The notes below the pieces were generated by a model. That model did no database searches, was not told the origin of the DNA, and saw nothing but the letters and a program-made list of their open reading frames with translations. Source: Actinomycetaceae bacterium (GTDB lineage: Bacteria; Actinomycetota; Actinomycetes; Actinomycetales; Actinomycetaceae). From it: a stretch of 64,000 bases of DNA. Position numbers and translations under genes: made by a program. The stretch covers positions 124,001-188,000 of the forward strand of contig JAQYTG010000002.1 of assembly GCA_028724905.1 (NCBI GenBank), written 5' to 3'. Each line of letters starts with the position of its first letter. Within the stretch, counting starts at the first letter, position 1. This document shows positions 53,556-63,265 of this stretch, in pieces.

Positions 53556-55079
53556 ATGGCGAATTTTATAGACCGAGTCACCCTCCATGTGCAAGCCGGC
53601 AACGGTGGACACGGCGTAGCATCGGTGCATCGTGAGAAATTCAAGCCGCTCGGCGGGCCAGATGGGGCAAATGGGGGGCACGGTGGAGACGTCATTTTAC
53701 GTGTCGATGGGCAGGAGACGACGCTCTTGCATCTGCATCACTCTCCGCATCTGAAAGCTGGCAATGGCGCTCCAGGAGAGGGGAATATGCGCCAAGGCAA
53801 ACGCGGAGAAGATCTCGTCGTCAGCGTGCCAGCTGGTACCGTGGTAAAAGACGCTGACGGCAACGTACTGGCCGATCTCGTCAATGTTGGAGATGAGTAT
53901 ATCGCTGCCCAAGGGGGAATTGGCGGATTGGGAAATGCGGCTCTCGCATCCCCGAAGCGGCGCGCGCCAGGTTTTGCTTTGTTAGGTACGCATGGCGAAG
54001 CGCGCGACGTATTGCTGGAATTGAAATCAGTGGCTGATGTGGCTCTGGTGGGATTCCCCTCAGCGGGCAAGAGTTCGTTGGTGGCTGCTATGAGTGCCGC
54101 TCGCCCCAAAATTGCCGACTATCCTTTCACCACGCTGGCACCTAATTTAGGGGTGGTCAGTGCTGGAGATGCGCGCTTCACCCTGGCCGATGTGCCAGGG
54201 CTAATACAAGGAGCCTCAGAGGGAAAAGGATTGGGGCTTGAATTTTTGCGGCACATCGAGCGCTGCGCCGCTATCGTCCACGTACTCGATTGTGCCACGC
54301 TGGATCCAGCTCGTGATCCGATCTCTGATCTCGATCAGATCGAATATGAGCTAGCCCAATACGCTGCACAGATTCCACCCATCGAGGGGACGCTCGCACT
54401 GATGGAGCGTCCGCGAGTGGTGGTGCTCAACAAAGTGGACGTACCTCAAGCTCGAGAATTGGCTGAGCGCGTCAAGCCAGAGCTCAAACGACGTGGGCTG
54501 CCGGTGTTCCTAATCTCCGCCGTCAGCCATGAGGGGCTCAAAGATTTAGCTTTCGGTCTGGCCACCGTCGTGAGTGCAGTACGGGAGCGGGAACGCGCCG
54601 AACAGGCGCAAACTCAACGGCCGGTGATTCGCCCTGTGCCTGCGCGTGAATCTGCCACCTTTACCATTGCCCGCCGCCGCTCTAGCGACGGCGAGTATTT
54701 CCAGATTAGAGGGGTCAAGCCAGAGATCTGGGTGGAACAGACTGACTTTTCCAACGATGAGGCAGTGGGATATCTGGCTGATCGCCTAGAGCGCCTTGGC
54801 ATTGAGGAAGAGCTGCTCAGAGCGGGAGCTCGCGCTGGATCAATGGTGGTGATCGGGCCCGATGAGGGTGGCTACATTTTCGATTGGGAGCCAGCCGTGA
54901 GCGCGGGCGCTGAGCTGCTTGGTCCGCGAGGCACAGATATGCGGCTCAAAGAATCGCATCGGGCATCGCGTGCTGAGCGTAAAGCTGCCTACCATGAGGC
55001 GATGGATGCCAAAGAAGCTGCTCGCCAAGAGCTGTGGCGAGAGGGCGAAGCTGGGCACTGGACTGATCCGGCCGTCTGA
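53556..55079 (+). CDS. obgE: GTPase Obg (CgtA)
   Basis: Obg is an essential GTPase in large-subunit assembly and stress control. ATG 53556 has GGAG upstream and gives 507 residues; the longer frame to 53502 runs into the terminator. The Obg fold (about 1-158) contains [20 protein letters not shown]. The G domain has G1 [10 protein letters not shown]3 [20 protein letters not shown] and NKVD. The C-terminal OCT domain found in actinobacteria and Firmicutes follows at about 370-460, and a basic tail ends the protein. proB follows after 18 bp. Confidence 0.97.
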   Translation: MANFIDRVTLHVQAGNGGHGVASVHREKFKPLGGPDGANGGHGGDVILRVDGQETTLLHLHHSPHLKAGNGAPGEGNMRQGKRGEDLVVSVPAGTVVKDADGNVLADLVNVGDEYIAAQGGIGGLGNAALASPKRRAPGFALLGTHGEARDVLLELKSVADVALVGFPSAGKSSLVAAMSAARPKIADYPFTTLAPNLGVVSAGDARFTLADVPGLIQGASEGKGLGLEFLRHIERCAAIVHVLDCATLDPARDPISDLDQIEYELAQYAAQIPPIEGTLALMERPRVVVLNKVDVPQARELAERVKPELKRRGLPVFLISAVSHEGLKDLAFGLATVVSAVRERERAEQAQTQRPVIRPVPARESATFTIARRRSSDGEYFQIRGVKPEIWVEQTDFSNDEAVGYLADRLERLGIEEELLRAGARAGSMVVIGPDEGGYIFDWEPAVSAGAELLGPRGTDMRLKESHRASRAERKAAYHEAMDAKEAARQELWREGEAGHWTDPAV

Positions 55080-55084
55080 GCGCG

Positions 55085-55090
55085 TAGACT
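55085..55090 (+). promoter_or_regulatory. -10 box TAGACT of proB, leaderless start
   Basis: TAGACT is followed by 7 nt and the ATG of proB; no ribosome site is present. Confidence 0.5.
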
Positions 55091-55097
55091 GAACGGC

Positions 55098-56216
55098 ATG
55101 GCAACGATTCTTGCAAACCGACATCTGATCGGTTCGGCTCCGCGGATCGTCGTGAAAGTGGGCTCCAGCTCGCTCACTGGCACTGATGGCGGTCTCGCGC
55201 GTGAGGCTCTTGGCGAGCTTGTGGCTACATTGAGCGCTGCCCGTGAACGCGGCCAGGATGTGGTACTGGTGTCTTCCGGCGCCGTGGCAGCCGGTATTGC
55301 TCCGCTACATTTTACGAAGCGTCCGAAAAACGTACGCGATCAACAAGCCGCTGCGATGGTGGGGCAAGCGCAGCTGATGGAAGCCTACTCACGGGAGTTT
55401 GCTCGCAGGGGAATCACGGTGGCACAAGTTTTGCTTACGCCAGATGACGTCGTGAATCGCGCACATTATGCAAACGTCTTAGCTGCTTTGCGACGCCTGT
55501 TGCACTACGGCGTGGTGCCTATCGTCAATGAAAACGATGCCGTCGTCACCGATGATCTGCGCTTTGGAGACAATGATCGCTTAGCCGCGCTCACTGCTCA
55601 TCTCGTTGGGGCATCGGCGTTGATTCTGTGTACGGACGTCGATGGCCTCTATTCGGCGCCGCCCACGCATCCCGACGCCAGGCTTATCTCTAACGTCACC
55701 GATTTTTCGGAGCTGAAAGGCTATTCAATCACCGGCAAAGGCTCGGATGTGGGCACCGGAGGGATGAGTTCAAAAGTGCGGGCAGCCGATATTGCTACCG
55801 CCGGTGGAGTGGGGACGCTGCTGCTGGCCACAGCCGATCTGGGCAAGGCTTTGGATGGGCAGCACGTAGGCACTTGGTTTGCCCCTCGAAAAGTGCGGGC
55901 GAATGCGCGTGCACTGTGGCTCAAGTATTCGGCTCAAGCAGCGGGGATGCTGCATATCGACGGCGGGGCGAGCATGGCGCTGCAAGTAGGGGGAGCCTCG
56001 CTGCTAGCCGTAGGGATTACCGCAGTAGATGGAGAGTTCTCCGCAGGAGAGCTGGTGCAGGTGGTCGATGCCGAGGGGAGCCTTATCGGCAGGGGGATTG
56101 TGGCTTTTTCAGCGGCGGAAGTGAAGCGATTTATCGGCCAAGCTCCGTATGAACATGAACGGCGGAGAGCTCCGCGTGCCGTGATCCACGCAGATGATTT
56201 TGTACCACTAACCTGA
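55098..56216 (+). CDS. proB: Glutamate 5-kinase
   Basis: ProB phosphorylates glutamate, the first step of proline synthesis; ProA, the next enzyme, is encoded 2.4 kb downstream. The 372-residue protein has the amino-acid kinase fold (IVVKVGSSSLTG, VLVSSGAVAAGI, VPIVNENDAVVTDDLRFGDN, GTGGMSSKVRAADIA) and a C-terminal PUA domain (about 285-370). The order obgE-proB-proA is common; here three unrelated reading units separate proB from proA. Confidence 0.97.
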   Translation: MATILANRHLIGSAPRIVVKVGSSSLTGTDGGLAREALGELVATLSAARERGQDVVLVSSGAVAAGIAPLHFTKRPKNVRDQQAAAMVGQAQLMEAYSREFARRGITVAQVLLTPDDVVNRAHYANVLAALRRLLHYGVVPIVNENDAVVTDDLRFGDNDRLAALTAHLVGASALILCTDVDGLYSAPPTHPDARLISNVTDFSELKGYSITGKGSDVGTGGMSSKVRAADIATAGGVGTLLLATADLGKALDGQHVGTWFAPRKVRANARALWLKYSAQAAGMLHIDGGASMALQVGGASLLAVGITAVDGEFSAGELVQVVDAEGSLIGRGIVAFSAAEVKRFIGQAPYEHERRRAPRAVIHADDFVPLT

Positions 56217-56496
56217 GTGGTGGGCAGAGTTGGTAAAGTTGGCAGGCGGTGACTGAGCGGCAGCTGTGGGCAGGGGCTGCAGGGTTGGCAGGTAGGGACT
56301 GAATGGCAGTGATGGACAAGGCTGGCAAGCAGTGGTTGACCGGCAACTGCACAAGCAGCTACACAAGCTGGAGAGGCTGATTATCTGCCACAGCAACGAT
56401 GGTAGCGTGGCCAAATCGCCAGTATCTTCTCCCAGCACGCTCACCTTGGCTGAAACCTGGCCGATGAAAAGCGGTGATGTGTGCTTCTAAACTCGC
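56217..56496 (+). other. Spacer after proB with short G-rich repeats
   Basis: Words such as GTTGGCAGGYRGKGACTGA and GGCAGTGATGG/GGCAGCTGTGG recur in 56230-56345 with irregular spacing. No gene is supported. Confidence 0.4.
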
Positions 56497-56525
56497 TTGG
56501 CTTCTTCTTTGCGCGTTATGATAAT
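56497..56525 (+). promoter_or_regulatory. Promoter TTGGCT-17-GATAAT before the luciferase-like gene
   Basis: TTGGCT (56497-56502) and GATAAT (56520-56525) are 17 bp apart; an overlapping TATGAT (56517-56522) also fits a -10 box. The leader is about 27 nt with a GGAGGAGGGG ribosome site. Confidence 0.5.
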
Positions 56526-56558
56526 TCCCAAGAGAAATAGCCGACTGGAGGAGGGGAG

Positions 56559-57527
56559 ATGCCCGTTTCAATTGCGGCGAGTGAGCGAGCGATCCATGAT
56601 CCCTCTCCGATTGACATTTCTGATGCATCCTTTGTGCCCGACGTTGAGCTGAGAATCCCTGTGGGGGTGAATCTCACGCTGCTGGGAGCTTCTCAAACGG
56701 ATGTCCCGGGGGAAGATTCCCCCGAGCCTTTTCTTTCGCGGGTCAATATACCGCTCTTGGCGTCGTCGGTGGGGGCAGCTCAGCAAGGTGGAGTAGACCT
56801 CATCACGCTTGATCGTGATTTCCACATTAAGGCTGCTCGTCCGCCACGCTCCGGTGCACTCGATGGCGTGCATATGGCCGCTAAACTTGGCCTTGGCCAG
56901 GAGCTGCGTATGTGTGCTGAGGTGCCGTCAGATCCGAGCTGTATTCGTGAGGCGGTGCGTGAGTTGGCTATGACCCAGCTCACAGGGGTGGCCTTGATGA
57001 TTACTCTGCAAGAGCTCGATGATTATCAGGATTATGTGAAAGCGGCTGCGGAGGCGCGAGCTGCGGGAGTGGAATTGTGGCTGCTGGCCACGAATCCTGA
57101 TTTCACTGCTGCTCATGCCGACGTAGTGGTGCAGATTTTTGATGCCGTGCGTGTACGCACCACGGATAGGCATAGGGCGCGGGCAATGCGTTTTGCACTA
57201 CATGAAGCAGCGGCGAAAGTGCGGCGGACGATGACGGCATTTGCCGATATCGGCATCGTTATCTCGGCTACGGTGCAGGCAGCAGAAGAGCGAGCGATCC
57301 TCATCTCTCAGCTCAACGGCACGGAGCTCTTTCAAGATATGGCTTCTGCGGTGGGCACGGTATACGACGTAGCTGACCTCATCGAATCGTGGGTAGGGCT
57401 CGGTGCTGCTGATGGCGTTGTGCTGACGCCGGCGTCACTGCCCACGGATTTGGCGTCAGTGCTCAAAGGGGTGTTACCGCTTTTGGAGGCTCGCGCTACA
57501 ATTGAACGCAACGATCCGCGTTCATAG
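56559..57527 (+). CDS. Luciferase-like (LLM) flavin-dependent protein, divergent
   Basis: The 322-residue protein has the beta/alpha style of the bacterial luciferase-like monooxygenase family: GVDLITLDRDFHI, an Ala-rich helical middle, GTVYDVADLIESWVGLGAAD and the typical C-terminal VVLTPASLPTDLASVLKGVLPLL. The N-terminal barrel strands are shorter than usual and flavin-binding residues cannot be placed with confidence, so it may be a degenerate or specialised member. Substrate unknown. A strong ribosome site (GGAGGAGGGG) and a good promoter indicate active expression. It stands alone between proB and trx. Confidence 0.65.
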   Translation: MPVSIAASERAIHDPSPIDISDASFVPDVELRIPVGVNLTLLGASQTDVPGEDSPEPFLSRVNIPLLASSVGAAQQGGVDLITLDRDFHIKAARPPRSGALDGVHMAAKLGLGQELRMCAEVPSDPSCIREAVRELAMTQLTGVALMITLQELDDYQDYVKAAAEARAAGVELWLLATNPDFTAAHADVVVQIFDAVRVRTTDRHRARAMRFALHEAAAKVRRTMTAFADIGIVISATVQAAEERAILISQLNGTELFQDMASAVGTVYDVADLIESWVGLGAADGVVLTPASLPTDLASVLKGVLPLLEARATIERNDPRS

Positions 57528-58017
57528 GCCTGAACGAGAATCTTTGCAGGTCTGAACGCGAATCGTTGCGCCCGAATAGTATCCGTATTCACTTGAATGG
57601 TTTGAACGGCTTGCCCGAACGCCTGAACGGCGCTCGCTGCTGCGTTTGACAGTCTCCGCCATGCTCAAACGCTATGCTCAAGCGCCGCCCTCTGTCCGCC
57701 GGCTTGGGTGCCGCCCGCGCTCAGAGACGTGCTCAAAGACTTTTATGCTGGCCACTGCGAGCACGCCGTCGACCACAACGCACTGCAAGGTTTCACTGCA
57801 CTAGCCTTCCGTTCGCTTCTCGGTTATTCAGTACTGGCGGGTATTCAGCGCCAGCGGGTATCCAGTGCTGGTCGCTCGGATTCTCAGCACATTCTCAGTG
57901 CATCCTCAGCGCAGCGCACTCGTTGCTGCCCGCGCACTGCAGCGCATTCGTTGCTGCCCGCGTGCTCTGGCGTCACTCAGTTTCAACCGTTCCTTAAAAG
58001 ACAGTTTCCACAGTTCC
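57528..58017. other. Repeat-rich gene-free region downstream of trx
   Basis: CTGAACGMGAATCKTTGC occurs twice at the left end (57530 and 57554). Three 17-bp units (GGTTATTCAGTACTGGC, GGGTATTCAGCGCCAGC, GGGTATCCAGTGCTGGT) lie at about 57822-57872. GCAGCGCAYTCGTTGCTGCC occurs at 57911 and 57939. No gene is supported. Confidence 0.6.
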
Positions 58018-58386
58018 TTAGGACTCTTGAGTTTCCTGAGCTTGTACCTGGCGGTGGACTTCGTCCATGTCGATCTCTTGGGCTTTCTTGATTAAATCTT
58101 CCAAAGCAGGTTTAGGAAGTGCTCCTGGCTGCTGATAGAGCTGGATTCCGTCGCGGAAGATCATCAGTGTGGGGATCGACATCACCTGAAAAGCTGCTCC
58201 TAGCTCAGGCTGATCATCTGTATTGACTTTGCCGAATGTAATCTCGGGATGAGCCTCGGAAGTCTTCTCAAAAATCGGGCCAAATTGGCGGCATGGCCCA
58301 CACCACGGAGCCCAAAAATCGAGTACGGCGATACCCTCTTTGATCACGTTTTGGAAATTGTCTTTCGTTACTTCGGTGGTGCTCAT
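58018..58386 (-). CDS. trxA: Thioredoxin
   Basis: Thioredoxin reduces disulfides in cytoplasmic proteins. ATG 58386 has AAAGG at good spacing and gives 122 residues (MSTTEVTKDNFQNVIKEG); the longer frame to 58485 is not needed. The active site is VLDFWAPWCGPCRQFGP, and the cis-proline loop is MSIPTLMIFRDG. It has a somewhat longer, Gln/Glu-rich C-terminus than E. coli TrxA. It is transcribed divergently from proA. Confidence 0.94.
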   Translation of the reverse strand: MSTTEVTKDNFQNVIKEGIAVLDFWAPWCGPCRQFGPIFEKTSEAHPEITFGKVNTDDQPELGAAFQVMSIPTLMIFRDGIQLYQQPGALPKPALEDLIKKAQEIDMDEVHRQVQAQETQES

Positions 58387-58566
58387 GCTGACCTTTCTGA
58401 TCTTGCCATTAGCTATCCTGGCGTTGCGGCTGAGATTGCGCAGAGCCGAGCGAATATGCATCGAATGACACAGTGCTTGGAGCACAACGCTTGGGGTGCG
58501 CTTCGTTTCTTGATTAACATATCGTGTAACGCTTGCTCATGGGTACTATTCCCGAAAGGTAAAGAT

Positions 58567-59943
58567 ATGGATCAGTTCACGACGGTATCGCCGGCCATTT
58601 CGGTAGCTGCGCAGGGGCATGGCACCTCTGAGGTGCGTGGCTCAGAAAATATAGTGCGTGGCTCAGAGAGTGCAGGGCACAGTTCAGAAAATCCAGTGCG
58701 CGCTATCGCCCGTGACGCCAAACGAGCTGCACGCACGTTGCGCACTGCTACGACGCTGCAGAAGAATGCCCTGCTAGAGAGTATTGCCAGTGAGCTTGAG
58801 GGGGCGAGCGCGCAGATTGTGGCGGCGAATGCTCTAGATATGGAAGCTGGCCGGCAGCGTGGCATGGCTGAGGGGCTGCTGGATCGGCTGCTCCTGAGCG
58901 GTGATCGGGTGACGGCAATCGCGGACGCAGTGCGGCAAGTGGCATCTTTACCTGATCCGGTAGGAGAAATCGTCGAGGGACGCACGCTGGCCAATGGTTT
59001 GCGGTTGAAGAAAGTGCGGGTGCCGATGGGCGTGATCGGCATGATCTATGAGGCGCGTCCAAACGTGACGGTAGACGCTGCCGTCTTGGCTCTCAAAGCT
59101 GGCAGCAGTGCTATTTTACGCGGAGGATCGGCCGCCCTGCACTCCAACAAAGCGCTCGTAGCTGTGATTCGACAGGCGCTTGTGGCCTGCGATTTTCCGC
59201 AGGAACTCGTCAGCTCTATCGACGATTACGGTCGCGTTGGAGCAGTCGAACTGATGCACGCGCGTGGTTTGGTGGATCTGGTCATTCCGCGCGGTGGGGC
59301 CGGACTCATTCAAACGGTGGTACAGGAAGCAAAAGTGCCGGTGATTGAGACGGGTGTGGGCAATGTACACGTCTACGTCGATGAGGATGCAGACCTCGAC
59401 AAAGCTATGGCGATTGTGTTGAATGCTAAACTGCAGCGCACAGGAGTATGCAATGCTGCTGAATCACTGCTCGTACATGAGGCTGTGGCAGAGTCGTTCC
59501 TCCCCCGACTTTTTGAAGAATTTGCCCGCCAGCAGGTGGTGGTACACGCCGATGCGACAGCAACGCAGTACGCGCCGGCGTCACTCACTGTGCAAGCTGC
59601 AACTGACGAAGACTGGGCTAGGGAGTATCTCGCTAAAGAGATGGCCGTGAAAGTAGTGGCGAATCGGGCGGAGGCCATTGACCATATTGTGTGCTATTCC
59701 AGCGGACACACGGAGGCGATCGTGAGTGAGAATTATGCAGCCATCCAAGACTTTATTAATGCGATGGACTGCGCCGCTGTGGCTGTGAATGCCTCCACAC
59801 GGTTTACTGATGGGGGAGAGTTTGGCATGGGTGCGGAGATCGGAATTTCTACCCAGAAGCTGCACGCTCGTGGGCCGATGGGCTTGCATGAGATCACGAC
59901 GACAACCTGGATTGTGGAGGGTGATGGCCATGTGCGCGGCTGA
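58567..59943 (+). CDS. proA: Glutamate-5-semialdehyde dehydrogenase (gamma-glutamyl phosphate reductase)
   Basis: ProA reduces gamma-glutamyl phosphate to the semialdehyde in proline synthesis. ATG 58567 has AAAGG upstream and TACTAT (58544-58549) as a likely -10 box, giving 458 residues. The family core starts at about residue 45 ([20 protein letters not shown]). It continues with [40 protein letters not shown], the catalytic cysteine block [19 protein letters not shown] and [20 protein letters not shown]. The N-terminal 44 residues include a 21-bp tandem repeat (VRGSEN, VRGSES, HSSEN) not seen in relatives. nadD overlaps the 3' end. Confidence 0.95.
   Translation: MDQFTTVSPAISVAAQGHGTSEVRGSENIVRGSESAGHSSENPVRAIARDAKRAARTLRTATTLQKNALLESIASELEGASAQIVAANALDMEAGRQRGMAEGLLDRLLLSGDRVTAIADAVRQVASLPDPVGEIVEGRTLANGLRLKKVRVPMGVIGMIYEARPNVTVDAAVLALKAGSSAILRGGSAALHSNKALVAVIRQALVACDFPQELVSSIDDYGRVGAVELMHARGLVDLVIPRGGAGLIQTVVQEAKVPVIETGVGNVHVYVDEDADLDKAMAIVLNAKLQRTGVCNAAESLLVHEAVAESFLPRLFEEFARQQVVVHADATATQYAPASLTVQAATDEDWAREYLAKEMAVKVVANRAEAIDHIVCYSSGHTEAIVSENYAAIQDFINAMDCAAVAVNASTRFTDGGEFGMGAEIGISTQKLHARGPMGLHEITTTTWIVEGDGHVRG
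58631..58700 (+). repeat. 21-bp tandem repeat, three copies, in the 5' part of proA
   Basis: Units begin GTGCGTGGCTCAGAAAATA, GTGCGTGGCTCAGAGAGTG and GGGCACAGTTCAGAAAATC. They are in frame and encode RGSEN-type heptapeptides. Confidence 0.75.
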
Positions 59944-60955
59944 TCTCGATACTCGCAGGAGATCCGATGGCGGCGGGGTTGATGATCGCGGCGGGGGTAG
60001 TGACGGCGGCGTTCATTACAGCAGGGACGATTCTGGTAATGCTGAGCGCGGCAAAGCTGATTCCGGCAGTACTCATCGCGGCGGGGGTAGTGACGGCGGC
60101 GTTCATTCCGGCAATGTTGATTTTGGCAGTGCCCGCGGTGGCGGCGCCGAGCTTGGCAGCGCTCATCGTGGTAGTGCTGGTGAGGACGGTCAGGAGCACG
60201 GTGAATCTGATTCCCAGAGGCGCGATCAGACTAGAGAAGATCAGCGGAAAAAACCGCCGCTGGAGCGGCACAGCCCAGAACGTCACAAAAACGTACCGTC
60301 GAAACGCCGCCGGCGCATCGGAATTATGGGCGGCACATTTGACCCTATCCATCATGGGCACCTCGTAGCTGCTTCGGAGGTGCAGCATGAATTCGATTTA
60401 GATGAGGTGGTGTTCGTCCCCACTGGCGAGCAGCCATTTAAGAAAGATCGAAAAGTGACGCTCGCCGAGCATCGCTATCTGATGACGGTGATTGCCACGG
60501 CCAACAATCCTCGATTTTCGGTGAGCAGAGTGGACATTGAGCGCGGAGGTACGACCTATACCATCGACACTTTGCGGGATTTGCACCATGAATATCCGAG
60601 CGACGAGCTTTTCTTTATCACTGGTGCAGACGTGTTGCCGCAGATCATGCGCTGGAAAGATTCCGATGAACTGTGGGAATTAGCGCATTTTGTAGGGGTG
60701 AATCGCCCTGGGCACAAGTTGGACGTCACCGGCTTACCGCCGGAGAATTTCGACTTGTTGGAAGTGCCGGCGTTGGCCATTTCTTCCACGGATATTCGGG
60801 TGCGAGCAGGGGCGGGGCGTCCGGTGTGGTATCTGGTGCCTGATGGCGTCGTTCAATACATATCCAAGTATCATCTCTATCGTCCAGAGCAAGCTCAGAG
60901 CACTGCATTGGCTCCAGTAGTGGGAGAGTACCACAACGGGGTGTATGCTTGTTAA
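59930..60955 (+). CDS. nadD: Nicotinate-nucleotide adenylyltransferase with repeat-derived N-terminal arm
   Basis: NadD adenylates nicotinate mononucleotide in NAD synthesis. The catalytic part (last 210 residues) begins [20 protein letters not shown] and contains [38 protein letters not shown] and [20 protein letters not shown], all canonical. Enzymes of this family have about 200 residues; this frame has 341. ATG 59930 is preceded by GGAGG (59916-59920) and overlaps the proA end by 14 bases. Between it and the catalytic part no in-frame ATG, GTG or TTG exists, so the arm of about 130 residues is probably translated. The arm is made of Asp/His-x-Gly-Ser/Gly-Ala/Val pentapeptides and a charged linker ([19 protein letters not shown]). 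Confidence 0.9.
   Translation: MCAADLDTRRRSDGGGVDDRGGGSDGGVHYSRDDSGNAERGKADSGSTHRGGGSDGGVHSGNVDFGSARGGGAELGSAHRGSAGEDGQEHGESDSQRRDQTREDQRKKPPLERHSPERHKNVPSKRRRRIGIMGGTFDPIHHGHLVAASEVQHEFDLDEVVFVPTGEQPFKKDRKVTLAEHRYLMTVIATANNPRFSVSRVDIERGGTTYTIDTLRDLHHEYPSDELFFITGADVLPQIMRWKDSDELWELAHFVGVNRPGHKLDVTGLPPENFDLLEVPALAISSTDIRVRAGAGRPVWYLVPDGVVQYISKYHLYRPEQAQSTALAPVVGEYHNGVYAC
59969..60175 (+). repeat. 15-bp tandem repeat and 33-bp direct repeat in the 5' part of nadD
   Basis: Units such as GATTCTGGTAATGCT, GATTCCGGCAGTACT and CATTCCGGCAATGTT follow in frame. A 33-bp stretch starting ATCGCGGCGGGGGTAGTGAC is repeated perfectly at 59985-60017 and 60075-60107, 90 bp (six units) apart. Confidence 0.85.
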
Positions 60956-60982
60956 GTCACCATGCTGGAAAGGACACCAACA

Positions 60983-62626
60983 ATGAGTGAGGAACCACGC
61001 CTGAGCCGGCGGCAGCTGCGCGAAATGGGAGAACTGAGTGTGCGCGATGCCTCGACTCCATCGCTCACAGAGACGGAAGAGCTGCGTTTGCGGCGCCCTT
61101 CGCGCCGTGAATTGCGTGAAGCTGAGCGCGCGAACGAAGAAGCAGAGAAGCGGATTCGAGAGTCGGCAATTCCGGTTCACGCAGAACATAAGCAAGCGGA
61201 GCGCGAGCAAGCAGAATATACTCCAGCAGATGGCGTCACCTCTGTGGCTGATGCAGCTCCTGATCAAGTAGCTGAGCGTGACGATCGTGCACACGTTGCT
61301 CCTGCTGGTGACGTCACTGAGGAGCGTATCGAAGAAGCCGGAGAAAGGCCTGGGGAAGCCGCTGGAGAAGCGGACGCAGCAGGCACTCATGCAGGGCAGG
61401 CTGAGCACGGAGATGAGACGTCATTTGGCGCGTTCTTTGAAGATTTTGGCGTTTCGGAGGAGAACGCGGGCACCTCGGAGGAGGCAGATACTGCCAAACA
61501 GTTAGTTGGTGTGGATGCCGATGATAAGTCCGTGCAGCGCGTGGCGGAGGAGCTTAGTTCTTCTGATGCTGCTAGCTTTGCTGAGCATTCTGGCGATGAT
61601 GCCTCGCGCAGCGATGCAGTGGCTTTTGGTGCAGCCGAAGAAGCCGTCAGCGATGGCTCAGTTGGCGGCGACCAACCCGCAGTGGTGCTAGAGCGTAAAT
61701 CCGTATTTGATCGGTTTGACGACGAGCCAGACGTAGATGCGCAGGCTCAGGAAACAACGGGATCTCTGCAAGAGCGTCTCATTCAGCGCACAGGAGAAGA
61801 CCTCTTTGAGCATATCAGCGACGCGGATCTAGCTCCGACTCAAAATGCGGCGGGAGATGCCTCAGCCGAAAGCGCTGCTGAGTCGAGTGCCGCTGCAATG
61901 GAGGATAAAGCAGCGGAGTCGGCAGTTTCTGAGGGAGAAGCTGAGGCTGGAACTGAAGACACTGCGAATGCGGATGTAGAGAGTTCGCAAGAAGAGAGTA
62001 CACAAGAAGCGCAAGCAGGGCAGACTGCCGAGGATAGCTTTGGCGACGGTGGCTCCGAGCATGATTCCGAGCATGACCCTGCGCAGGCAGCTTCCCATCA
62101 GCGCGATAGTGATCTTGCCACTCATGTGGACGGTGCTGAGGGAACTAACGTCAGCATAGAGGGCACTGATGAAGCTGCCTTGGCTCACAGCACTGCTGCT
62201 AGCGGCCACGATGCTGCTGCTGGGGACGCTGGCGCTGCTGTGGAGACTGTGAGCGATGCTGACGCGGCGACATCACCGGCGGATCCAGAGGCTACCACTG
62301 AGATAGATTCAGCCTCGGTGGCTGCGAGCACAGTGGAGCTAGGAAAAAAGACTCCTGCTGCTCCAGCGGCACAAAAAGGAGGATCCGCAAAAAGAGACTC
62401 CGCACAAGCAGGCTCCACACCGACGAAAGATGACGTCGTCACAGTGGATACCCATGAGGGGTCGCCCGCATTTGGGTGGCTCGTGCTACTGATCTTGATT
62501 ATTATCGGCGCACTCATTGGCTACCTGGGAGGCACCTGGATCAGCGCTACGTGGCTCAGTGCACCGGAGGCTGGGCTGACTCCTGTGATGGTCGATTCTG
62601 TTGTGGCTGGTCGTGCGCTGCTGTAG
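60983..62626 (+). CDS. Acidic low-complexity protein with a C-terminal membrane segment
   Basis: I do not recognise a named family. ATG 60983 has AAAGG upstream (547 residues). The first 60 residues are charged and carry a repeated motif (LSRRQLREMGE, PSRRELREAERAN), found at the start of several actinobacterial membrane proteins of unknown role. Residues about 65-495 are very rich in Ala, Glu, Asp and Ser and probably disordered. At about 497-520 a single hydrophobic helix (FGWLVLLILIIIGALIGYLG) is followed by a short outer tail. The layout predicts a long acidic cytoplasmic arm anchored to the membrane. It lies between nadD and rsfS, where actinobacteria often have a membrane protein gene. 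Confidence 0.75.
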   Translation: MSEEPRLSRRQLREMGELSVRDASTPSLTETEELRLRRPSRRELREAERANEEAEKRIRESAIPVHAEHKQAEREQAEYTPADGVTSVADAAPDQVAERDDRAHVAPAGDVTEERIEEAGERPGEAAGEADAAGTHAGQAEHGDETSFGAFFEDFGVSEENAGTSEEADTAKQLVGVDADDKSVQRVAEELSSSDAASFAEHSGDDASRSDAVAFGAAEEAVSDGSVGGDQPAVVLERKSVFDRFDDEPDVDAQAQETTGSLQERLIQRTGEDLFEHISDADLAPTQNAAGDASAESAAESSAAAMEDKAAESAVSEGEAEAGTEDTANADVESSQEESTQEAQAGQTAEDSFGDGGSEHDSEHDPAQAASHQRDSDLATHVDGAEGTNVSIEGTDEAALAHSTAASGHDAAAGDAGAAVETVSDADAATSPADPEATTEIDSASVAASTVELGKKTPAAPAAQKGGSAKRDSAQAGSTPTKDDVVTVDTHEGSPAFGWLVLLILIIIGALIGYLGGTWISATWLSAPEAGLTPVMVDSVVAGRALL

Positions 62627-62833
62627 TTTGCCAGGTTTGCGTGGCATGGCTGCCCGGTATGGGGTCGTGCGCAGATCGAGAGATCGCGTCGGTGCGGTAA
62701 ATTGCAATGCGCTAGATTGTGTGACGGCAGATAGCGACAAAAGACAACTCGAAAAGACGACTCGGAAAGACAACTCGTGACAGCAAAGAATGCAGGCACG
62801 ACAAACGAAAACAAAGAACGACGAGAGGGACTT

Positions 62834-63265
62834 GTGAGCGCCACCGAAGAATCAATTAATATGGCCGTTATTGCGGCTCGCGCGGCAGCAGAGGTAAAAG
62901 CAACGTCTATCACGGCGATTGACGTTTCGCAGCGGCTGGTGCTCACGGATGTGTTCGTGGTGCTCTCTGGTTCTACTGAGCGTCAGGTACGTTCTATCGT
63001 TGCCGCCGTGGAAGAGGCCGTGGAAAAAGCGGGGCATCCTCGAGTGCGCAGGGAGGGACTCGACGGGGAAGCTCATTGGGTGCTGCTTGATTTTGGCGAC
63101 ATTATGGTGCACGTGCAGCAAGACGCCGATCGGGAGTTCTATGCTTTGGAAAAGCTCTGGGCGGATTGCCCCATCATTGAGCTGCCGAGCGATATCCAAG
63201 CTGACCCAGAGCCGCAGCAGTCTCCGCTGGCAAGCTACTTTGACTTCTCCCATCTGGGGAACTAA
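62834..63265 (+). CDS. rsfS: Ribosomal silencing factor RsfS
   Basis: RsfS binds L14 and blocks joining of ribosomal subunits when nutrients are scarce. GTG 62834, preceded by GAGAGGGA, gives 143 residues and the usual N-terminus MSATEESINMAVIAARAAAE. The family blocks are KATSITAIDVSQRLVLTDVF, RQVRSIVAAVEEAVEKAG, GEAHWVLLDFGDIMVHV and REFYALEKLWADCP. The longer frame to 62777 adds a Lys/Asn/Thr-rich stretch not typical of the family. The gene often follows nadD, as here with one gene between. Confidence 0.95.
   Translation: MSATEESINMAVIAARAAAEVKATSITAIDVSQRLVLTDVFVVLSGSTERQVRSIVAAVEEAVEKAGHPRVRREGLDGEAHWVLLDFGDIMVHVQQDADREFYALEKLWADCPIIELPSDIQADPEPQQSPLASYFDFSHLGN

Noticed and set aside
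58018..58485. Longer thioredoxin start at 58485
   Set aside because: The extra 33 residues are not thioredoxin-like, and ATG 58386 has a good ribosome site.
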